Assembly (NCBI GenBank): GCA_900544235.1
Contig: UQUL01000040.1
Location: forward strand, 1-18,262
Direction of reading: 5' to 3'
Source: an uncultured Collinsella sp.
Lineage (GTDB): Bacteria > Actinomycetota > Coriobacteriia > Coriobacteriales > Coriobacteriaceae
DNA: 18,262 nucleotides
Shown here: positions 1 through 7,151 of the stretch, piece after piece
Position numbering within the stretch: position 1 is the stretch's first letter
How the letters are laid out: the number at the start of each line of letters is the position of its first letter
Notes under the pieces: generated by a model
Told to the model about the DNA's origin: nothing
What the model saw: the letters and a program-made list of their open reading frames with translations, nothing else
Databases searched by the model: none
Translations under genes and position numbers: made by a program

Positions 1-5
1 GAACA

Positions 6-28
6 GGAGAGCACTTAATGTGCTCTCC
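6..28. repeat. perfect 9-bp inverted repeat (hairpin) at window edge
   Basis: The arms at 6-14 and 20-28 are perfectly complementary around a 5-nt TTAAT loop. No T-tract follows on either strand, so it is not a classic intrinsic terminator. It may be the end of the upstream transcription unit or part of a structured RNA cut by the window edge. I recognise nothing else in bases 29-90. Confidence 0.4.
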
Positions 29-95
29 GTCGTGAGCAGGACTGTAGAGCAGCAAACTTAACCCCTGCCCCGGCACCCGGCGGGCAAACCCTCCC

Positions 96-124
96 TTGTA
101 CTTTATCAAGGTAGAGTGTATGAT
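96..124 (+). promoter_or_regulatory. promoter of the amino-acid ABC importer operon
   Basis: A -35-like TTGTAC (96-101) and a -10-like TATGAT (119-124) are separated by exactly 17 bp. Transcription would start near 131, leaving a leader of about 50 nt before the receptor gene. The leader carries a 7-bp inverted repeat at 143-162, just upstream of the ribosome binding site. This is a consensus match only. Confidence 0.55.
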
Positions 125-142
125 TCTGAACGTTACATGACT

Positions 143-162
143 CACTTTACCTAACTAAAGTG
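143..162. repeat. inverted repeat in the ABC operon leader
   Basis: CACTTTA (143-149) and TAAAGTG (156-162) are perfect complements around a 6-nt loop. The site lies downstream of the predicted transcription start and 5 nt before the AAGGGGG ribosome binding site (168-174). It could be a repressor operator or an mRNA hairpin next to the start region. Neither reading is proven. Confidence 0.4.
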
Positions 163-180
163 CCACCAAGGGGGAATACC

Positions 181-1041
181 ATGAATACCGATATGTCTCG
201 TCGTCAGTTTGTTGGTCTAGCCGGCTCGCTCGCCACGGTGCTGGGCCTTGGTCTTGTCGGTTGCGGCGGTGGTGCCGGCAAGGGCTCCGCTGCTGGCTCT
301 GCCGCGGCCAAGGATGTGAAGGGCGCTGCGGAGTCCAAGAAGCTCGTGGTGGGCTTTGATAAGTCCTATCCTCCGTACGGCTTTGTGGGCGACGATGGCG
401 AGTACACCGGCTTTGATCTCGATTTGGCCAAGGCTGTTGCCGATAAGCAGGGCTGGGAGGTCAAATACGAGGCCATCGACTGGGATGCCAAGGATACACT
501 GCTCAACTCGGGTGCCATCAACTGCATCTGGAACGGCTTTACCATGGAGGGTCGCGAGGACGATTACACGTTCTCCGAGCCGTACATGCTCAACGAGCAG
601 GTGCTGGTGGTAAAGAAGGATGCGGGCATCAAGAGCTGGGACGATCTTGCCGGTAAGACCGTGATTACCCAGACCGATTCCGCTGCGCAGGATGTGCTCG
701 AGGGTGACCAGAAGGATCTGGCGGCGACGTTTGCCACGCTCGACACGATCGGCGAGTACAACACGGCCTTTATGCAGCTCGAGAGCGGCGCGGTCGATGC
801 CGTGGCTTGCGACCTTTCGATTGCCCAGTATCAGCTTGCCGCCAAGCCCGATGCTTATACGCAGCTTGATGAGCCGCTGTCCAGCGAGCACTACGCCGTC
901 GGCTTTAAGAAGGGCGACACCAAGTCGGCCGACGCCGTGACCGAGTCGCTCAAGGCACTCTACGATGACGGTACGGTTAAGGATCTCTGCGACAAGTATT
1001 CAAGCTATGGTCTATCTTTCGATAATTGGGTGCTCAAGTAA
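181..1041 (+). CDS. amino-acid ABC transporter substrate-binding lipoprotein (SBP family 3)
   Basis: This is the extracytoplasmic receptor of a polar amino-acid importer. The 286-residue protein starts at ATG 181, chosen because AAGGGGG (168-174) sits 6 nt upstream; an in-frame GTG at 160 has no such site. The N-terminus has a twin-arginine motif (SRRQF, residues 6-10), a hydrophobic stretch and a lipobox LVGC with Cys28 as the probable lipidated residue. A Gly/Ala/Ser/Lys-rich linker follows, then the two-lobe SBP_bac_3 fold. Family hallmarks are the FDLDLAKAVADK region and MEGREDDYTFSEPY, whose Arg normally binds the ligand carboxylate. The stop overlaps the permease start by one base, so the genes are translationally coupled. 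The exact amino acid (cystine, glutamine, arginine or other) cannot be read from sequence. Confidence 0.93.
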   Translation: MNTDMSRRQFVGLAGSLATVLGLGLVGCGGGAGKGSAAGSAAAKDVKGAAESKKLVVGFDKSYPPYGFVGDDGEYTGFDLDLAKAVADKQGWEVKYEAIDWDAKDTLLNSGAINCIWNGFTMEGREDDYTFSEPYMLNEQVLVVKKDAGIKSWDDLAGKTVITQTDSAAQDVLEGDQKDLAATFATLDTIGEYNTAFMQLESGAVDAVACDLSIAQYQLAAKPDAYTQLDEPLSSEHYAVGFKKGDTKSADAVTESLKALYDDGTVKDLCDKYSSYGLSFDNWVLK

Positions 1042-1694
1042 TGTCTATTCAGGTCATGATGCAGATGCTTGGCCAGGGTTTCTTGGTCAGTTTGCAGTTG
1101 TTTGTGCTGACGCTGTTGGGGTCGATTCCGCTGGGAATCCCCGTGGCGTTTATGCGCATGAGCAAAATCGCGCCGCTTCGCTGGATTGCGCGCATCTACA
1201 TTTCGATCATGCGCGGTACGCCGCTCATGCTGCAGATGTTTGCCATCTACTTTGCCCCGTACTACGTGTTCGGCATTTCGCTCACGCCCGATTCCAAGTG
1301 GACGGCGTGCGTCGTGGCGTTCATCATCAACTACGCCGGTTACTTTGCCGAGATCTATCGCTCGGGCCTGCAGTCTATTCCGCGCGGTCAATACGAGGCT
1401 GCCGAGGTGCTGGGCTATTCGCGCGTGCAGACGTTTCTGTATATCGTGATGCCGCAGGTCGCCAAGCGTATTCTGCCGGCGATGGGCAACGAGATCATCA
1501 CGCTGGTCAAGGACACGTCGCTGGCGTTTGCCATTGGCGTGGGTGAGATGTTCTCGACGGCCAAGGCGCTGGTCGCCTCGCAGGTGAGCATGGTGCCGTT
1601 TGCGATTGCGGCATTGATCTACTGGGTCTTTAACTTTGTGGTCGAGATGCTGCTGGGCGCCGCCGAAAAGAAGCTGGACTATTACCATGACTAA
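1041..1694 (+). CDS. amino-acid ABC transporter permease (HisM/GlnP type)
   Basis: This is the inner-membrane channel subunit of the importer, 217 residues, starting at ATG 1041 inside the receptor's TAATG overlap. Several hydrophobic segments are visible from residue 8 onward. The cytoplasmic EAA loop that docks on the ATPase is clear: EAAEVLGYSRVQTFLYIVMP, with the conserved EAA, Gly and Pro. MRGTPLMLQMF and the following aromatic stretch are typical of the HisMQ/GlnP permease family. Length fits a single-permease system, so the channel is probably a homodimer. The 3' end overlaps the ATPase gene by 8 nt. The longer frame from 1026 would cross the receptor's end and has no better start signal. 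Confidence 0.93.
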   Translation: MSIQVMMQMLGQGFLVSLQLFVLTLLGSIPLGIPVAFMRMSKIAPLRWIARIYISIMRGTPLMLQMFAIYFAPYYVFGISLTPDSKWTACVVAFIINYAGYFAEIYRSGLQSIPRGQYEAAEVLGYSRVQTFLYIVMPQVAKRILPAMGNEIITLVKDTSLAFAIGVGEMFSTAKALVASQVSMVPFAIAALIYWVFNFVVEMLLGAAEKKLDYYHD

Positions 1695-2451
1695 CTCAGT
1701 GATGAAAATCGAAAGCGCGCGCAAGGCGTTTGGCGGCAATGAGGTGCTCAAGGATATCTCGCTCGAGGTGAAGCGTGGCGAGGTCGTGGCGATTATCGGG
1801 CCTTCGGGTGGCGGCAAGTCCACGCTGTTGCGGTGCGCCACGCTGCTCGAGACACTCGACGGAGGCTCGCTCTCGTTTGGTGACCTTGCCGTTGCGACGG
1901 ATGCGGGTTCGGGCGCAGTCTATGCGAAGGGCGATGTGCCCAAGCGGGCACGCTCGCGATTCGGCCTGGTGTTCCAAAATTACAACCTGTTCCCGCACTA
2001 TACCGTGATGAAAAACATCATCGACGCGCCGATCCGCGTGCTTAAGCGCCCGCGCGAGCAGGCGGAAGCTCGTGCGGGCGAGTTGATCGCGCAGATGGGG
2101 CTTACGGGCAACGAGAACAAGGTGCCATGTGAGCTTTCGGGTGGCCAGCAACAGCGTGTGAGTATCGCCCGCGCCTTGGCGCTCGATCCGGAGATCCTGT
2201 TCTTTGACGAGCCGACCTCGGCACTCGATCCCGAGCTGACGGCCGAGGTGCTGCGTGTCATTAAAGACCTTGCCGCGCAGAATATGACGATGGTGATTGT
2301 GACCCACGCAATGCAGTTTGCGCGCGATGTTGCCGACCGCGTGGTCTTTATGGATGGCGGCCGCATTGTCGAGGAGGGCCCTGCCGAGCAGGTCATCGAC
2401 CATCCGCGTGAGCAGCGCACCCGTGAGTTCTTGAGCCGTATCGAGGGATAG
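1687..2451 (+). CDS. amino-acid ABC transporter ATP-binding protein
   Basis: This is the cytoplasmic ATPase that powers the importer, 254 residues, with a start at ATG 1687 overlapping the permease by 8 nt. It is a full nucleotide-binding domain. Walker A is GPSGGGKST (residues 38-46), the Q-loop lies in LVFQNYNLFPH, the signature is LSGGQQQR, Walker B is ILFFDEPTSALDP, and the switch His is in VTHAMQFA. The NLFPH segment and DGGRIVEEGP ending are typical of the GlnQ/HisP polar amino-acid class. A slightly long insert (VATDAGSGAVYAKGDVPKRAR) sits between Walker A and the Q-loop. The gene ends the operon and is followed by a strong terminator. Confidence 0.95.
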   Translation: MTNSVMKIESARKAFGGNEVLKDISLEVKRGEVVAIIGPSGGGKSTLLRCATLLETLDGGSLSFGDLAVATDAGSGAVYAKGDVPKRARSRFGLVFQNYNLFPHYTVMKNIIDAPIRVLKRPREQAEARAGELIAQMGLTGNENKVPCELSGGQQQRVSIARALALDPEILFFDEPTSALDPELTAEVLRVIKDLAAQNMTMVIVTHAMQFARDVADRVVFMDGGRIVEEGPAEQVIDHPREQRTREFLSRIEG

Positions 2452-2484
2452 GCTCAGGTATTTACTCAACTATTAATTGAGGCG

Positions 2485-2525
2485 AAGCCGCCGCAGGTCT
2501 TACGGTCTGTGGCGGCTTTTTGTTT
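2485..2525 (+). terminator. intrinsic terminator of the ABC importer operon
   Basis: The arms AAGCCGCC (2485-2492) and GGCGGCTT (2511-2518) form an 8-bp stem, extended inward by a G·T pair and CAG/CTG. A T-rich tract follows immediately (2517-2525, interrupted by one G). It starts about 35 nt after the ATPase stop codon. Confidence 0.9.
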
Positions 2526-2761
2526 GCATCGACGGGGTTCAATAATCGCCTCACAAGCTTGTCTCTTCCTCTCGCCGCCTGTATTCATACGTGCGCCGAA
2601 AGGTATGCATGGACAGCCGCCCGTGAGGGTAGGGTGGTGGCATAGGACATTTGGAGGGTGAGTCGGCTCGGCTGCCGACCATGCTGCTCCCGGGATGGCA
2701 CCGACCGCGAACTCTCCCCGTTGGCGTCGCGCATTGCGCGCGGCCCTGCAAGGAGGTCATC
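2526..2761 (+). promoter_or_regulatory. promoter and foldable leader of the EF-G-like gene
   Basis: This gap has no gene. A possible promoter is TTGTCT (2559-2564), 17 bp, TATTCA (2582-2587), giving a leader of about 170 nt. Within it, GGGTGAGT (2656-2663) can pair with ACTCTCCC (2711-2718) with one T·T mismatch. That helix closes a domain holding GTCGGC/GCCGAC (2662-2667/2674-2679), and the same GTCGG can instead pair with CCGAC at 2701-2705. A short CGCGC/GCGCG hairpin lies at about 2727-2740, just before the AAGGAGG ribosome binding site (2750-2756). The alternative pairings suggest a regulatory RNA, but I recognise no known class. Confidence 0.4.
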
Positions 2762-4837
2762 ATGGGTGCTCCCAAGACCGGTAACGTAAGGAACGTGGTG
2801 CTCGTAGGCCAAGGCGGGGTGGGCAAGACTTCACTCGCCGAGGCCATGCTCCACCTTTCCGGCAAGACCGCCCGCCTGGGCGGCCACGACGGCACCAAGC
2901 CCACGCTCGACTATGACCCCGAAGAGGTCAAGCGTGCATTTTCCATCTCGACGACCATCGCGCCGATCGACTGGAAGGGCGCGCGCATCAATGTGCTCGA
3001 TGCCCCGTGCTACCCCGATTTTATCGGCGACGCCTTTGCCGCGATGAGCGTCTGCGAGACGGCTCTGTTTGTGGTCGACGCCGAGGCCGGCCCGCAGCCT
3101 ACGACGGTTAAGCTCTGGTATGCCGCCGAGGACCTGCGCCTGGCGCGTGCGGTGTTCGTAAACCGCCTGTCGCGCTCCGAGGCCAGCTTTGCGACCACGA
3201 TGGACCTGCTGCAGGAGCGCTTTGGCACGCGCCTGGGCGCCGTGACCCTTCCCTGGGGCGAGGGCGAGGACTTTGACGGCATCATCGACCTGGTGCGCAT
3301 GAAGGCGCGCCATTGCAACGGCACCGAAGCCGTTGAGTCGGAGATTCCCGAGGAGTATCGTGCCCAGGCCGAGGAGGCCCATGACCATCTGTGCGAGCTG
3401 GTGGCCGAGGCTGACGACGAACTGATGATGAAGTACCTGGAGGGCGAGGAGACGCTGACGCAGGAGGAGCTTGAGGGCCTGCTGTCGAAGGCGATCGCCG
3501 AGCGCATCTTTGTGCCGGTCTTTGCGGGCGATTGCATTAAGGAGCAGGGCGTCAACTCGCTGATGGACGACATCGCGACGTACTTCCCGGCGCCGACCGA
3601 CTACGGCGAGATGCCGCTTATCGACGGCGATTCGCTTAAGATCTCGAGTGACGATGACCGTCCGGTGGCGTTTGTGTTTAAGACGCTGGCCGATCCGCAG
3701 CAGGGTCGCATCAGCTTTATCAAGGTGCTGACGGGCACGCTTGAGCCGGGCCTTGAGCTGATCAACGCGCGTACCCGCAAGAGCGACCGTCTGGCCCACC
3801 TGTATGTGATGTGCGGCCGCGATATGACCGAGGTTGGCCACGCTTATGCCGGTGACATCATCGTGGCACCCAAGCTGGCGGCCGAGACGGGCGATACGCT
3901 CTCGATTACCGGCAAGGTCGAGGCTGCGGCGTTTAAGTTCCCCAACTCGCAGTACCGCATTGCCATCGAGGCCGAGAATCGCGGGGACGAAGAGAAGCTC
4001 TACACGTTTATTGAGAAGGCCTGCAAGGCCGATCCGACCATGAGCATCGATCGTGACGAGGAGACCGGCCAGACTATCATCTCCGCCGTGGGTGAGGCGC
4101 AGGTTTCGGTCCTGCTCAATCGCCTTGAGGATCGCACCAAGGTCGTGGCCAAGAGCGTGCCGATCCGCATCCCGTATCGCGAGACTATTCGCCGCACGGC
4201 GAGCGCCCAGGGCCGCCACAAGAAGCAGACTGGCGGTGCCGGTCAGTACGGCGACTGCTGGCTGCGCGTGGAGCCGCTTATTGGGCCCGACGGCACGAGC
4301 GACGGCTACGAGTTTGTGGATGAGGTCGTAGGCGGCCGCATTCCGCGCTCGCTGATTCCCGCCGTGGACAAGGGCGTCCAGGAGACCATGAAGGACGGCA
4401 TCATTGCCGGCTACCCGCTCACGGGCATTCGCGTGGCTGTGTACGACGGCTCGTATCACAGCGTCGACTCCAACGAGATGGCGTTCCGCGCGGCGGCTCG
4501 CATCGGCCTGCGCAAGGCGTGCGCCGATGCCGACCCGGTGGTGCTGGAGCCCATCGAGGAAATCACGGTGACTATTCCCGAAAGCTACGCCGGCGCTGTG
4601 ATGGGCGACATCTCGGCATCGCGCGGTCGCGTGACGGGCATGGAGACCGATGAGCGCGGCGACACCGTGGTTATCGCGCAGGCGCCTCTCGCCGAGCTGA
4701 CGGATTACTCGACGCGTCTGCGCTCTATCACGCGCGGCACGGGTGACTTTACCATGAAGCCCGCTGGCTACGAGCAGGTGCCTTATGACGTTCAGGCCAA
4801 GCTGGTCGAGCGCTATGAGGAGGGCCGCGCCAAGTAG
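2762..4837 (+). CDS. EF-G-like translational GTPase paralogue with degenerate G-motifs
   Basis: The 691-residue protein has the five-domain layout and length of elongation factor G. ATG 2762 is chosen because AAGGAGG lies 5 nt upstream and the family N-terminus starts there; the open frame back to TTG 2651 covers only the leader. The P-loop is intact (GQGGVGKTS, residues 16-24). Other GTPase motifs are changed: switch I lacks the RGIT pattern, switch II reads DAPCYPDF (80-87) instead of DTPGHVDF, so Tyr84 replaces the catalytic His, and the guanine-specificity motif NKxD reads NRLS (134-137). Later domains keep EF-G features, for example KKQTGGAGQYGD in domain IV. This fits the EF-G2 paralogues of actinobacteria, one of which (mycobacterial) is reported to lack ribosome-stimulated GTPase activity. 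A role in translation control or ribosome rescue is inference. Confidence 0.87.
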   Translation: MGAPKTGNVRNVVLVGQGGVGKTSLAEAMLHLSGKTARLGGHDGTKPTLDYDPEEVKRAFSISTTIAPIDWKGARINVLDAPCYPDFIGDAFAAMSVCETALFVVDAEAGPQPTTVKLWYAAEDLRLARAVFVNRLSRSEASFATTMDLLQERFGTRLGAVTLPWGEGEDFDGIIDLVRMKARHCNGTEAVESEIPEEYRAQAEEAHDHLCELVAEADDELMMKYLEGEETLTQEELEGLLSKAIAERIFVPVFAGDCIKEQGVNSLMDDIATYFPAPTDYGEMPLIDGDSLKISSDDDRPVAFVFKTLADPQQGRISFIKVLTGTLEPGLELINARTRKSDRLAHLYVMCGRDMTEVGHAYAGDIIVAPKLAAETGDTLSITGKVEAAAFKFPNSQYRIAIEAENRGDEEKLYTFIEKACKADPTMSIDRDEETGQTIISAVGEAQVSVLLNRLEDRTKVVAKSVPIRIPYRETIRRTASAQGRHKKQTGGAGQYGDCWLRVEPLIGPDGTSDGYEFVDEVVGGRIPRSLIPAVDKGVQETMKDGIIAGYPLTGIRVAVYDGSYHSVDSNEMAFRAAARIGLRKACADADPVVLEPIEEITVTIPESYAGAVMGDISASRGRVTGMETDERGDTVVIAQAPLAELTDYSTRLRSITRGTGDFTMKPAGYEQVPYDVQAKLVERYEEGRAK

Positions 4838-4872
4838 CGTGTGATTTTGCCTGCAACATACATGCCGATGCA

Positions 4873-4907
4873 AGGGCCGCTCTGGGTAATCCAGGGCGGC
4901 CCTTTTT
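4873..4907 (+). terminator. intrinsic terminator of the EF-G-like gene
   Basis: AGGGCCGC (4873-4880) pairs with GCGGCCCT (4896-4903). The stem continues inward through a T·G pair and CTGG/CCAG to a GTAAT loop, and TTTTT ends at 4907. It lies about 35 nt after the stop codon. Confidence 0.92.
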
Positions 4908-4966
4908 GATCCCTGGGGGACGGAGGAAAACGGATCATCTTTGGGTTACGGGCGGCGCTGTCGGTA

Positions 4967-5950
4967 CTAGTCGCCAGATGCCTGGTTGCGGCCGGTGGCG
5001 TAGTCGATCTGCACATGCGGCTGCAGGTTGTAGCAGTACACGTGGAAGCAGAGGGTCTTGCCGTGGTCCTCGATCGATTGCGCCTCAAGGCGCACGCCAC
5101 GGCAGACAAGTTCCTCTTCGTTGTACATGGGTGTGACGCGATAGAGAACATGGTTGCCTGTGTCGCGGATGTAGTTAAGAATCTGCTCTTCAAACGGCAG
5201 CATGCCTGTCTCGTTGAGATAACGCGTGCCGGTGAGGAGATTCTTGCGGTTGGCGTTTTCGCCGCAGAGCGACCAGGCGATGAGATGGCAGCGGTTGTAG
5301 AGGCTCTGGCCCGGAATAAAGTCGTAGCGCTGCTGGCGCCATCCAGCGGGATGGATACGCGAGATATCGCCGCGCTCGCCTTGACCGAGTGATTCGGGGC
5401 CCACGCAGGCGAGCGCTTTGCGGGTGCGGCCCAGGCTGTCGAGCTTGGAGAATTTCTTAAAGCAGCCCTCTTCTGTAGCGCGCTCGTATTCATCGAGTGT
5501 GAATGATGGCGTGCCGAGCGGGTGCGTACTGTCGGCGCGCAGGGCAACATAGGGGTTGCCGGCGTAGTCGGGAATGCTGCTGAGGTATACGCCGCGGGCG
5601 CGGTCAAGATCGGGGTTTTCGACCTCGTCGATGGGGGCGGCGGCGCTGTCCGCGGAAGCGTCGTCATCGGTGTCGGGTGCGGCGGAATCGGAGCCATCGC
5701 CAGAGTACTGGCTGTTTTGAGGGTCCGGGGAGCTCGCCGTTCCCGATTCGAGCCGAGCGACCAGGTCTGCCTCGTCGTCGGTGCGGCTGGGACTCTCGTT
5801 TTGTTTTTCGGCCAGAGCCGCCGCCTGCTCATCGCTTTGCGGCGACAGTAATTTGGGCGCTCCGTCGAGCGATCCCGTAAACAGCGCAAACCCGAGCACC
5901 ACGGCGGTGCCGATGGAAAGTACTTGCTTGTAGGCGGACTTGCGCGACAT
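4967..5950 (-). CDS. DNA/RNA non-specific endonuclease, membrane-anchored or secreted (EndA/NucA-like)
   Basis: This is a predicted extracytoplasmic nuclease of 327 residues, starting at ATG 5950 with AGGAG 5 nt upstream. The N-terminus (residues 1-27) is a signal peptide or uncleaved anchor: basic MSRKSAYK, then a hydrophobic core. Residues about 35-115 are a low-complexity Asp/Ser/Ala-rich linker that would hold the catalytic domain away from the membrane. The nuclease domain has YNRCHLIAWSL (His222, the general-base position of the DRGH motif) and GENANRKNLLTGTRYLN, which supplies the metal-binding Asn and substrate loop. This matches the streptococcal EndA/Spd-like branch (Endonuclea_NS_2). 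Likely roles are nutrient scavenging from extracellular DNA or handling incoming DNA; the sequence does not choose. No partner genes are adjacent. Confidence 0.86.
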   Translation of the reverse strand: MSRKSAYKQVLSIGTAVVLGFALFTGSLDGAPKLLSPQSDEQAAALAEKQNESPSRTDDEADLVARLESGTASSPDPQNSQYSGDGSDSAAPDTDDDASADSAAAPIDEVENPDLDRARGVYLSSIPDYAGNPYVALRADSTHPLGTPSFTLDEYERATEEGCFKKFSKLDSLGRTRKALACVGPESLGQGERGDISRIHPAGWRQQRYDFIPGQSLYNRCHLIAWSLCGENANRKNLLTGTRYLNETGMLPFEEQILNYIRDTGNHVLYRVTPMYNEEELVCRGVRLEAQSIEDHGKTLCFHVYCYNLQPHVQIDYATGRNQASGD

Positions 5951-6125
5951 GGAGGCTCCTGGATGGACGGTTGGGAGTCTACCAGTCTAGCAGGAGACGC
6001 CGCAGGACGTTTGCTCGGCAGAATACGTAAGATGCGGGCCAAACGCTGCTGATGAGGTTGTACCGTATAGGCTGGGAAAGCGATACGCTATTCTTCGTCG
6101 AGAACAATGACAGAGAGAAGGCCCC

Positions 6126-6991
6126 ATGCCCGACATTATCCGTATAAGCGACGCGCGGCTTGAGGAGCTTATCGCCGAGGATGTCCCCTATATCGATCTT
6201 ACGACGCATATCCTGGGAATCGGTGAGGCGCTCGGTGCGATGGAGTATTACACGCGCGAGAACTGCGTGCTTTGTTGCACGGAGGAGGTTGTGCGTATGG
6301 CAACTATGCTGAACCTGACGGTCGAGTGGTTTGAGCCCTCGGGAACAAAGGTTGAAGCCGGGCGATCTTTTATGCGTGTATGCGGTTCGGCCGCCAATTT
6401 GCATCTGCTATGGAAAGTCGGCCTAAATATGTTCGACCACTACTCGGCTGTGGCAACCAAGACGCGCAAATGGTCGACGCCGCGCATGCTGCCAACCCCA
6501 TGTGCGAGGTGCTGACGACGCGAAAGAGCACGCCGGGCAATAGGGACCTACTGACCAAGGCGGTCGTTGCGGGCGGAGCGTTTCCACATCGCATGGGCCT
6601 TTCCGAGACCGTATTGGTGTTCGACAACCATACCAGGTTTATGACAGCGCCTTCTGGAGCAACGGGACTCGATGCGCTTATTGAGCTTCTGCCTCGGATT
6701 CGCCGGCGCTGCATCGAGAAAAAGCTGTTTGTCGAGGCGGGTGCCGATGACGCTCGCAGGCTGGTGAGGGCGGGCGTCGACGGTATTCAGTTCGACAAAG
6801 TGCCGGTCGCTGGGCTTGGGCCGCTTGTCGAGGAGCTACATGGAATCGATCCTCATGTGGCCTTGGTTGCAGCGGGCGGGATTCGTCCCGACAACGCGGC
6901 CGAGTACGCGTCGACCGGCGTTGATGGCCTCGTGACCACGTCCTGCTTCACAGCGAATCCCGTCGACATGAGCGTCAAGATGTTCGCCTAG
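6126..6991 (+). pseudogene. modD: ModD-type phosphoribosyltransferase (NadC-like), broken by one frameshift
   Basis: Two overlapping reading frames together encode one protein. Frame one, from ATG 6126 (GAGAAGG 4 nt upstream), covers EDVPYIDLTTHILGIG to SAVATKTRK. The other frame continues with MVDAAHAANP, then the TTRKSTPGNRDLLTKAVVAGGAFPHRMGLSETVLVF region and the GGI barrel end, to TAG 6991. The break is at the AAA run 6468-6470: restoring one A gives KTRKMVDAA and a continuous 288-residue protein, the usual ModD length. ModD is a quinolinate phosphoribosyltransferase homologue often found near molybdate transport genes; its substrate is not established. No mod transport genes are in the window. 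The high quality of the sequence on both sides suggests a recent mutation or a base-calling error in a homopolymer. Confidence 0.85.
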
Positions 6992-7000
6992 CGCGTCGCT

Positions 7001-7024
7001 GCGCGTTTGCCCGGACAAACGCGC
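7001..7024. repeat. 9-bp hairpin after modD
   Basis: GCGCGTTTG (7001-7009) and CAAACGCGC (7016-7024) are perfect complements around a 6-nt loop, starting 10 nt after the modD stop. There is no immediate T-tract; a T-rich stretch appears only near 7040. It may act as a weak terminator or 3' mRNA stabiliser. Confidence 0.5.
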
Positions 7025-7072
7025 CCAATAATAAAATGCTTCTTTCTTCGCGGGTCCATGCTTGCCAAACAC

Positions 7073-7139
7073 AGTTGCGGTGGAATAGTTCCTGTTTGGG
7101 TCCGATAGGCCGTAAGACAGGAACTATTCCACCGCAACT
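7073..7139. repeat. perfect 23-bp inverted repeat between modD and larE
   Basis: The arm at 7073-7095 is exactly complementary to 7117-7139, with a 21-nt spacer that can itself form GGTC/GGCC wobble pairing. Both arms are A/T-richer than the surrounding genes. No T-tract follows on either strand, so it is not a simple bidirectional terminator despite lying between convergent genes and ending 12 bp from larE. It resembles a palindromic dispersed repeat or small non-autonomous element, with no obvious target duplication. Confidence 0.8.
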
Positions 7140-7151
7140 TATCGGGATGCG

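Noticed and set aside
965..1546. 193-residue plus-strand frame overlapping the receptor and permease genes
   Set aside because: It is an alternative frame of two well-supported overlapping genes, with no ribosome binding site and no domain.
2651..2760. T-box riboswitch suggested by ATGGCACCGACCGCG
   Set aside because: The conserved T-box core would be uninterrupted (GGTACCGCG-like); here bases are inserted, no Stem I was found, and the downstream gene is not an aminoacyl-tRNA synthetase or amino-acid gene.
2651..2761. N-terminal extension of the EF-G-like protein from TTG 2651
   Set aside because: The extension has no ribosome binding site and family proteins start near MGAPKTGNVRN; a consensus AAGGAGG precedes ATG 2762.
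2831..4873. 680-residue open frame opposite the EF-G-like gene
   Set aside because: Same cause: an antisense frame of a strongly G/C-biased gene, with no start signal and no recognisable fold.
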